In this document: piece after piece, positions 24,458 to 30,321 of the stretch
How the letters are laid out: every line of letters begins with the position of its first letter
Position numbering within the stretch: the first letter of the stretch is position 1
Assembly: GCA_050258735.1 (NCBI GenBank)
Contig: JBLMZJ010000067.1
Coordinates: forward strand, 1 to 30,321
Length of the DNA stretch: 30,321 nt
Direction: 5' to 3'
From: Syntrophomonas_A sp050258735
Lineage (GTDB): Bacteria; Bacillota; Syntrophomonadia; Syntrophomonadales; Syntrophomonadaceae
Notes under the pieces: generated by a model
What the model saw: only the letters and a program-made list of their open reading frames with translations
Databases searched by the model: none
What the model was told of the DNA's origin: nothing
Made by a program: the position numbers and the translations under genes

Positions 24458-24476
24458 TTCTAGGAGGCTTTGCACC

Positions 24477-25727
24477 GTGGACTATATCGAACAATACGTC
24501 CTGCCTGTTGATCCCGAAGTAGCTGAGTTTATTGGAAAAGAAGAGAAACGTCAGAACAACAAACTTGAACTGATCGCATCGGAGAATTTTGTTTCCCGCG
24601 CGGTCATGGCGGCCCAGGGCTGTGTAATGACCAACAAATATGCGGAAGGTTATCCCGGCAAACGATATTATGGCGGATGCGAACACGTTGATGTCGTGGA
24701 AGATCTAGCCCGGGACAGAGCAAAAAAGATTTTCGGATGTGATCATGTAAACGTTCAGCCTCATTCCGGCGCACAGGCTAATACCGCAGTATATTTTGCC
24801 GCTCTGCAGCCCGGCGACACTGTAATGGGTATGAACCTCAGCCACGGCGGTCATCTTACCCACGGCAGCAAGGCCAACCTGTCCGGAAAATACTTCAATT
24901 TTGCTGAATATGGTGTCAATCGTGAAACCGAAACCATCGATTATGATGAGGTCCTGCGCGTGGCCAAAGAGGTCCGGCCTAAGATGATCGTAGCGGGTGC
25001 CAGCGCCTATCCCCGTGTGATAGATTTCCCCCGATTCCGTGCCATTGCTGACGAAGTAGGAGCGTTGCTCTTTGTAGATATGGCTCACATCGCCGGGTTG
25101 GTAGCAACCGGACTGCATCCCAGCCCGGTACCCTACGCCCATTTTGTCACCACCACAACCCACAAGACCCTGCGGGGGCCCCGCGGCGGTATGATCATGT
25201 GCACGGAAGAATGGGCCAAAAAAATCGACAGTGCGGTGTTTCCCGGTATACAGGGCGGTCCTTTGATGCATGTTATTGCCGCCAAGGCGGTCTGCCTGAA
25301 GGAAGCCATGTCACCGGAATATAAGGTCTATCAGAGTCAGATAGTAAAGAATGCAAGCACCCTGGCGGCTGAACTGGTCAAAAACGGTCTGCGCCTGGTA
25401 TCCGGCGGTACCGATAATCATCTCATGCTGGTCGATGTCAGACCCAAGGGCCTGACCGGCAAAGAGGCCGAGTCTATTCTGGAAGAGGTCAACATCACCA
25501 CCAACAAGAATGGTATACCCTTCGATCCTGAAAAACCTACCATTACCAGCGGCATTCGCCTGGGGACCCCAGCTTTGACCAGCCGTGGCTTTGATGAAGG
25601 CGATATGTGTCAGGTGGCTTCGGCCATAACGCTTGCCCTGGATAATCCGGATAATGCGGGCAAGCAGGATGATGCCAGGGGGATCGTTGCAGCACTTTGC
25701 GTTAAACACCCGCTTTATGGCATATAA
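24477..25727 (+). CDS. glyA: serine hydroxymethyltransferase
   Basis: 416 residues, standard length for the PLP-dependent enzyme that interconverts serine and glycine with tetrahydrofolate. Landmarks are LIASENF (32-38), the YAEGYPGKRYYGG substrate loop, and the PLP-contacting Asp201 and His204 (VDMAHIAGL). The Schiff-base Lys is Lys230 in TTTTHKTLRGPRGG. The start is GTG, after TAGGAGG with about nine bases of spacing. The gene is next to rpiB, as in B. subtilis apart from ywlG. The promoter presumably lies within or before the AT-rich repeat. Confidence 0.97.
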   Translation: MDYIEQYVLPVDPEVAEFIGKEEKRQNNKLELIASENFVSRAVMAAQGCVMTNKYAEGYPGKRYYGGCEHVDVVEDLARDRAKKIFGCDHVNVQPHSGAQANTAVYFAALQPGDTVMGMNLSHGGHLTHGSKANLSGKYFNFAEYGVNRETETIDYDEVLRVAKEVRPKMIVAGASAYPRVIDFPRFRAIADEVGALLFVDMAHIAGLVATGLHPSPVPYAHFVTTTTHKTLRGPRGGMIMCTEEWAKKIDSAVFPGIQGGPLMHVIAAKAVCLKEAMSPEYKVYQSQIVKNASTLAAELVKNGLRLVSGGTDNHLMLVDVRPKGLTGKEAESILEEVNITTNKNGIPFDPEKPTITSGIRLGTPALTSRGFDEGDMCQVASAITLALDNPDNAGKQDDARGIVAALCVKHPLYGI

Positions 25728-25762
25728 AGGAATTGGACAACTACGGACTGAGGAGATATTGT

Positions 25763-26083
25763 ATGGATAGCAAGACACTGTCCTTACCGCGTTTGAACCA
25801 ACTTAATCCTACCCTGGAATCCACTGCACTCAAGCTGATGGAAGAGGCCGGGGAACTGGCTCAGGTCATCGGCAAGTACCGTGGTCTAAGCGGGGAACAG
25901 GTCAAGATGGATCTGGAAGTGATCAAACTGGAGATAGCCCGCGAGCTTCTGGACGTGGCGCAGACTGCGGTCACCATGATGTTCGTGATGGAAGAACAAT
26001 TCGGGGTGGACATTGAGAGTGCCTTGCAGGACCACCATAATAAACTGGAACGTAAAGGGTACCTTTCCGGGCAGCAGAAGTAA
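25763..26083 (+). CDS. MazG-like nucleotide pyrophosphohydrolase
   Basis: 106 residues, all-helical. The EExxE motif is at 27-31 (LMEEAGELAQ) and the ExxD motif at 61-64 (ELLDVAQ), the metal-binding set of the MazG/dUTPase-type NTP pyrophosphatases. It probably hydrolyses a non-canonical NTP to the monophosphate; substrate unknown. The ATG at 25763 has GAGGAG about eight bases upstream; a TTG at 25733 would add ten residues without a ribosome site. It lies 35 bases after glyA, probably co-transcribed, and occupies the place of upp in B. subtilis. Confidence 0.85.
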   Translation: MDSKTLSLPRLNQLNPTLESTALKLMEEAGELAQVIGKYRGLSGEQVKMDLEVIKLEIARELLDVAQTAVTMMFVMEEQFGVDIESALQDHHNKLERKGYLSGQQK

Positions 26084-26300
26084 AAGTTGCGGAAATTTTT
26101 CTGGATTTAAAGGAAATCGACCGTTCCTGTAGAATACACAATATCTACGCAAAATTTAGGATTAATGTTATTTAAGGAGTCGTCGGGGAAGAAGACCCTT
26201 GATAAACCAATTCAAATTTAATGAGAATTAAAAAAGGATTTTGGTTCTTTATGACGAATAGAAGAAGGGGATAATAACAGCCTTCGGGCTAGGGTAAAAT
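26084..26300 (+). promoter_or_regulatory. upstream region of the atp operon
   Basis: 217 bases without a gene and without a convincing promoter; TAGAAT (26130-26135) is a weak -10 candidate. A small hairpin with a C(TTCG)G tetraloop (AGCC 26279-26282, GGCT 26287-26290) lies directly before the atpZ ribosome site AGGG. It could tune initiation at atpZ or stabilise the transcript start. The order of structures is seen; the roles are inferred. Confidence 0.45.
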
Positions 26301-26558
26301 ATGACGGATAATCGCAAAAAAAGTAATTGGGTAAAAGGCCTGGCAGATGCAATCAATATGGTAACCACAGCGGCGGCGGCCATAGGATTGTGTGGGTATG
26401 CAGGCTATTGGTTAGACGGAAAATTTCAAAATGAAAACCATGTGTATCTTATTTTGGGTGTGTTATTGGGGGTAGCCACTGGGATAAAGAGCATGTGGGA
26501 CAAGATGATGGAGAGCGAGAAGCGGAGAGCGAAAGAGAACGATAACAATCAAGCCTGA
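26301..26558 (+). CDS. AtpZ/AtpI-family small membrane protein
   Basis: 85 residues with two predicted helices (about 18-38 and 45-63) around GYWLDGKF, and a charged C-terminus. This matches the AtpZ/AtpI family at the head of many bacterial atp operons, whose members are implicated in Mg2+ uptake or in assembly of the c ring; the role in this organism is unproven. Start ATG is seven bases after AGGG. No separate longer AtpI is seen before atpB. Confidence 0.85.
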   Translation: MTDNRKKSNWVKGLADAINMVTTAAAAIGLCGYAGYWLDGKFQNENHVYLILGVLLGVATGIKSMWDKMMESEKRRAKENDNNQA

Positions 26559-26602
26559 TAACGTGCGGAAATCAGCCGGAACCAGTCGTATTGGTTCGGG
26601 TT

Positions 26603-26653
26603 TGGATTTTAATGTTCGGCCTTGTCAATGGTGCGAACATAACCCAAAATCCA
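26603..26653 (+). promoter_or_regulatory. stem-loop before the atpB ribosome site
   Basis: TGGATTTT (26603-26610) pairs with AAAATCCA (26646-26653). Inside, ATGTTCG (26612-26618) pairs with CGAACAT (26634-26640) around a 15-base loop. The structure ends just before the strong ribosome site AGGAGG (26658-26663). It may affect atpB translation or mRNA processing. Confidence 0.5.
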
Positions 26654-26677
26654 CTTCAGGAGGGGGGGAAAAAGAAA

Positions 26678-27361
26678 ATGACCTTTGGTATGTGGGATGC
26701 AACCTTTTTTAATCTTGGTCCGATTCCAGTAGACCATCTAGTGGTTACCGAATGGGTGCTGATAGCGTTAATCGGTATTATCGCTATTTCTGCAACCAAG
26801 AATATGCAGATGGTTCCGCGGGGACTGCAAAATGGCTTTGAAATGATTGTTATATGGACCTATGAATTCTTTACACAGTTGATGGACGAGGAGCATACTG
26901 CCAAGAAATGGGCTCCTTTGTTAACATCGTTTTTCCTGTTTATACTGTGCAGTAACTACAGCGGTTTGATCCCTGGTGCTGCTCATGTTGCAGGTTATCA
27001 ACCGCCAACCAGCAACTGGAACGTGACCATGACTCTGGCTTTAATCACGTTCTTTTCTATTCATATCGCTGGTTTTAGTGAGCACGGAGCCCACTACCTA
27101 CACCACTTTATAAGTCCCAGCGTGGCAATGCTTCCCCTGAATCTGGTCGAAGAGGTGGCACACCCGCTGTCCCTCACCGTCCGTCTATTCGGCAACATCT
27201 TCGGCGAAGAAATGGTAATAGCCTTCTTAATGTTCATGGCTCCGTTTCTTGTTCCGACTGCCATCATGGGACTCAGTTTGTTGCTGGGAGCCATTCAGGC
27301 AATTGTGTTTACAATCCTGTCAGCCAGCTATATAGCAGCTGCCGCAGGAGCAGGTCATTAA
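26678..27361 (+). CDS. atpB: F1Fo ATP synthase subunit a
   Basis: 227 residues, about five to six helices. The essential Arg is Arg169 in SLTVRLFGNIFGEE (equivalent to E. coli Arg210), next to EEVAHPLS. With the c ring it forms the ion channel of Fo. The ATG at 26678 follows AGGAGGGGGG. In-frame upstream starts (GTG 26591, ATG 26612) lack ribosome sites and lie inside the stem-loop. It has the HPLSLTVRLFGN core typical of bacterial subunit a. Confidence 0.95.
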   Translation: MTFGMWDATFFNLGPIPVDHLVVTEWVLIALIGIIAISATKNMQMVPRGLQNGFEMIVIWTYEFFTQLMDEEHTAKKWAPLLTSFFLFILCSNYSGLIPGAAHVAGYQPPTSNWNVTMTLALITFFSIHIAGFSEHGAHYLHHFISPSVAMLPLNLVEEVAHPLSLTVRLFGNIFGEEMVIAFLMFMAPFLVPTAIMGLSLLLGAIQAIVFTILSASYIAAAAGAGH

Positions 27362-27379
27362 CCCCATAAATTTATTTAG

Positions 27380-27402
27380 GCTCAAAGATAAACCATTTGA
27401 GC
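27380..27402 (+). promoter_or_regulatory. hairpin before atpE
   Basis: GCTCAAA (27380-27386) pairs perfectly with TTTGAGC (27396-27402) over a 9-base loop. AAAGGAGGG follows a few bases later. It may keep the atpE ribosome site open or protect the transcript. Confidence 0.45.
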
Positions 27403-27421
27403 AACGAAAGGAGGGAAAAAG

Positions 27422-27646
27422 ATGGGCGTAGCATTAGGCGCTGGTCTCGCTGTATCCATAGCCGGTATCGGTGGTGGTATAGGCATGGGTGTTGCTGGTG
27501 GTAAAGCTTTTGAAGCTATTGCACGGCAGCCTGAGGTAGGAGGAGATGTAAGAACTCTGCTCTTTATCACCCTGGCCTTCATTGAAACCCTGACCATTTA
27601 CGGTCTGCTGATCGCATTTATGCTGGTAGGCAAAATTAACGGTTAA
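27422..27646 (+). CDS. atpE: F1Fo ATP synthase subunit c
   Basis: 74 residues forming two helices with the polar loop ARQPEV (34-39). The ion-carrying carboxylate is Glu55 (FIETLTIYG). At the position of the Na+ ligand Gln32 of Ilyobacter tartaricus the residue is Met22, and Thr56/Leu57 replace the Ser-Thr pair. The full Na+ set is therefore absent and H+ coupling is more likely; this is inference from known c subunits. A strong AAAGGAGGG ribosome site fits the need for many copies. Hairpins lie on both sides. Confidence 0.95.
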   Translation: MGVALGAGLAVSIAGIGGGIGMGVAGGKAFEAIARQPEVGGDVRTLLFITLAFIETLTIYGLLIAFMLVGKING

Positions 27647-27660
27647 TTCACTCAGATTTA

Positions 27661-27708
27661 GGGCGATAGAGCGGGTCATAGCCTAGATATGAATAAGCTC
27701 TATCGCCC
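27661..27708 (+). promoter_or_regulatory. 12-bp stem-loop between atpE and atpF
   Basis: GGGCGATAGAGC (27661-27672) pairs perfectly with GCTCTATCGCCC (27697-27708) over a 24-base loop, starting 14 bases after the atpE stop. No T-run follows, so it is not a normal terminator. A stem here could protect the 3' end of atpE mRNA or mark a processing site, raising c relative to downstream subunits. Confidence 0.6.
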
Positions 27709-27745
27709 AAATTACTATTAGCACTAGATTGGAGGTAGCGAGTCT

Positions 27746-28369
27746 GTGAGGAGAAACAAAAGGTCCTATATATTTGCTCTCCTACTTGCCCTGGGTATTG
27801 TCCTGGGATATGCCGCCCTCTGTATGGCGTCCGGCGGAGAGGTTCCGCTGCCGGTAGAACAACCGGCTGGAAAGACCCCCGCTTTCGGGAACTATTTTGT
27901 TATAGGTTGGACAGCGGTCAACTTCTTTGTACTGCTGGCACTGATGTATAAATTTGCCTACGGGCCGATCAACAACATGCTGGAACAAAGAACCAACACT
28001 ATCGAAAGCTCCCTCAAACATGCCGAAGAGGTCAAAGTAGAAGTCGAGCAAATGAGAAAAGAAACCCAGGCTAATCTGGCTGAGTCCCGCAAAGAAGCCC
28101 AGGAAATCGTGGGTCGGGCTACCAAAGCAGCCGATGACGCCAAGAATGAGATCCTGGCCAAGGCCAAGGAAGATGCGGCCAATACCAAAGCCAAGGCCGA
28201 AGCCGAAATTAAATCCGCCACCGAAGCAGCCAAGGCTGAACTGAAAGATACTGCAGCAACCCTGGCCTTAATGGCAGCAGAAAAAGTGTTGGGACGGACC
28301 ATCACCGATGCCGACCATCAGGCTATGGCAAAACAGTTTGTTAATGAGGCGGGCGATCTCCTATGTTAA
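27746..28369 (+). CDS. atpF: F1Fo ATP synthase subunit b, with extra N-terminal hydrophobic segment
   Basis: 207 residues. Residues 48-70 (YFVIGWTAVNFFVLLALMYKF) are the usual membrane anchor, followed by YGPINNMLEQR and a long charged Ala/Lys/Glu coiled coil that forms the peripheral stalk. Ahead is a second hydrophobic segment (8-28) that looks like a signal peptide, ending near ALCMASG. Typical subunit b has no such leader, although deltaproteobacterial versions do. The start is GTG 27746, with GGAGG ten bases upstream. The stop overlaps atpH by seven bases. Confidence 0.93.
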   Translation: MRRNKRSYIFALLLALGIVLGYAALCMASGGEVPLPVEQPAGKTPAFGNYFVIGWTAVNFFVLLALMYKFAYGPINNMLEQRTNTIESSLKHAEEVKVEVEQMRKETQANLAESRKEAQEIVGRATKAADDAKNEILAKAKEDAANTKAKAEAEIKSATEAAKAELKDTAATLALMAAEKVLGRTITDADHQAMAKQFVNEAGDLLC

Positions 28370-28911
28370 ATATGAGCGTCGCTAGGCGCTATGCTGAAGC
28401 CTTTTTTAGCATTGCCCGAGACAACAATAAGATCGATGAGTACCAGCAGGAGCTGGAGAAAATCGTTGCCACTATACAGGGAACGGATCAATTGGAAGAA
28501 TATCTGGCTCATTTGCTGATTCCGGCCAAGGCCAAAAAGGAATTGCTGGGTCAGATATTTAACGGACAAGTCTCGCCGGTGACCCTTAATTTCATAATGA
28601 TGATCGTGGATAAACGCCGCGAGAATTATATCGGAGTCATAGCAGATCAGTACAAGGATATGGCGGACGAATCCAGGAACATTGCCAAAGCCGAACTGGT
28701 GGCAGCCAGGGAAATACCCGAAGACGAAGTCAAGTCTTTGGCCGAAAAACTCTCCGCATCCTCGGGCAAGACTGTTCAATTGCAGGTTAAGGTTGACCCG
28801 TCGCTCCTGGGCGGTATCAAGCTACGCTTGGGCGACCGAATAATCGACGGGACTGTAGCCAAGAAACTCGAGATGATGAAATCACAGCTCAAACAAGCGA
28901 AGATAGGATAG
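28363..28911 (+). CDS. atpH: F1Fo ATP synthase subunit delta
   Basis: 182 residues of the OSCP/delta family, which joins F1 to the peripheral stalk. The N-terminal six-helix domain begins VARRYAEAFFSIAR, and the C-terminal LLGGIKLRLGDRIIDGTVAKKL is the family signature. ATG 28363 overlaps the end of atpF; ATG 28372 (MSVARRYAE) is an alternative. Neither has a strong ribosome site, so translation is probably coupled to atpF. Confidence 0.95.
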   Translation: MLNMSVARRYAEAFFSIARDNNKIDEYQQELEKIVATIQGTDQLEEYLAHLLIPAKAKKELLGQIFNGQVSPVTLNFIMMIVDKRRENYIGVIADQYKDMADESRNIAKAELVAAREIPEDEVKSLAEKLSASSGKTVQLQVKVDPSLLGGIKLRLGDRIIDGTVAKKLEMMKSQLKQAKIG

Positions 28912-28925
28912 GGGTGAAGAAATAA

Positions 28926-30321
<1,396 letters not shown>

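Noticed and set aside
26591..26677. Upstream GTG or ATG starts extending atpB by up to 29 residues
   Set aside because: They lack ribosome sites and lie in a stem-loop, while ATG 26678 follows a very strong site.

Overview
The window looks like a chromosomal stretch from a low-GC-lineage, spore-forming Firmicute, most likely a clostridial or syntrophomonad anaerobe. The basis is gene order and protein character. The left end (spo0F, fbaA, transaldolase-like fsa, glpX, rho) and the right end (rpmE, prfA, prmC, tsaC/ywlC, mntP, ywlE, rpiB, glyA, atp operon) reproduce the order known from Bacillus subtilis (spo0F-fbaA-ywjH-murAB-glpX-rho-rpmE ... prfA-prmC-ywlC-mntP-ywlE-rpiB-glyA-atp). murAB, tdk, ywlG and upp are missing here. 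Two class III CoA-transferases, a clostridial DUF1385 protein and frequent TTG starts fit an anaerobe of the Syntrophomonas type. The genus is inference, since no rRNA is present.

Layout. 1-4713: a partial Spo0F, three sugar-phosphate enzymes (FBP aldolase, fructose-6-P aldolase/transaldolase-like protein, class II FBPase) and rho. A structured 361-base leader precedes rho and a strong intrinsic terminator follows it. 4714-17966: an accessory block of about 13 kb sits exactly where rho and rpmE are adjacent in B. subtilis. It holds a LysM/M23 peptidase, an orphan radical SAM protein, a YhaM-like exoribonuclease with an LhgO-like flavoprotein and a DUF218 protein, then a lipoprotein. A Nudix hydrolase coupled to an eIF2B-like protein follows (both minus strand), then tandem CaiB/BaiF paralogues, an aromatic-amino-acid-type permease, and an SdpI-like plus PH-domain membrane pair (minus strand).

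17967-26083: rpmE, DUF1385 (yqhQ-like), and the translation cluster prfA-prmC-tsaC-mntP, in which tsaC and mntP overlap by ATGA and prfA-prmC and prmC-tsaC are one base apart. ywlE-rpiB (also ATGA-coupled), glyA and a MazG-like protein follow. Several dispersed repeat or inverted-repeat elements interrupt this part. 26084-30321: the F1Fo ATP synthase operon atpZ-atpB-atpE-atpF-atpH-atpA, cut at the right edge inside atpA.

Functionally, the flanks are housekeeping: gluconeogenesis and pentose phosphate metabolism, transcription termination, translation release and tRNA modification, one-carbon metabolism, and energy coupling. The middle block is lineage-specific. No transposase, CRISPR array, tRNA or rRNA was seen. 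The most unusual items are the eIF2B-like protein without the catalytic cysteine coupled to a degenerate Nudix protein, the orphan radical SAM protein, hairpins in the three intergenic spacers from atpZ to atpF, and the repeat elements between housekeeping genes.
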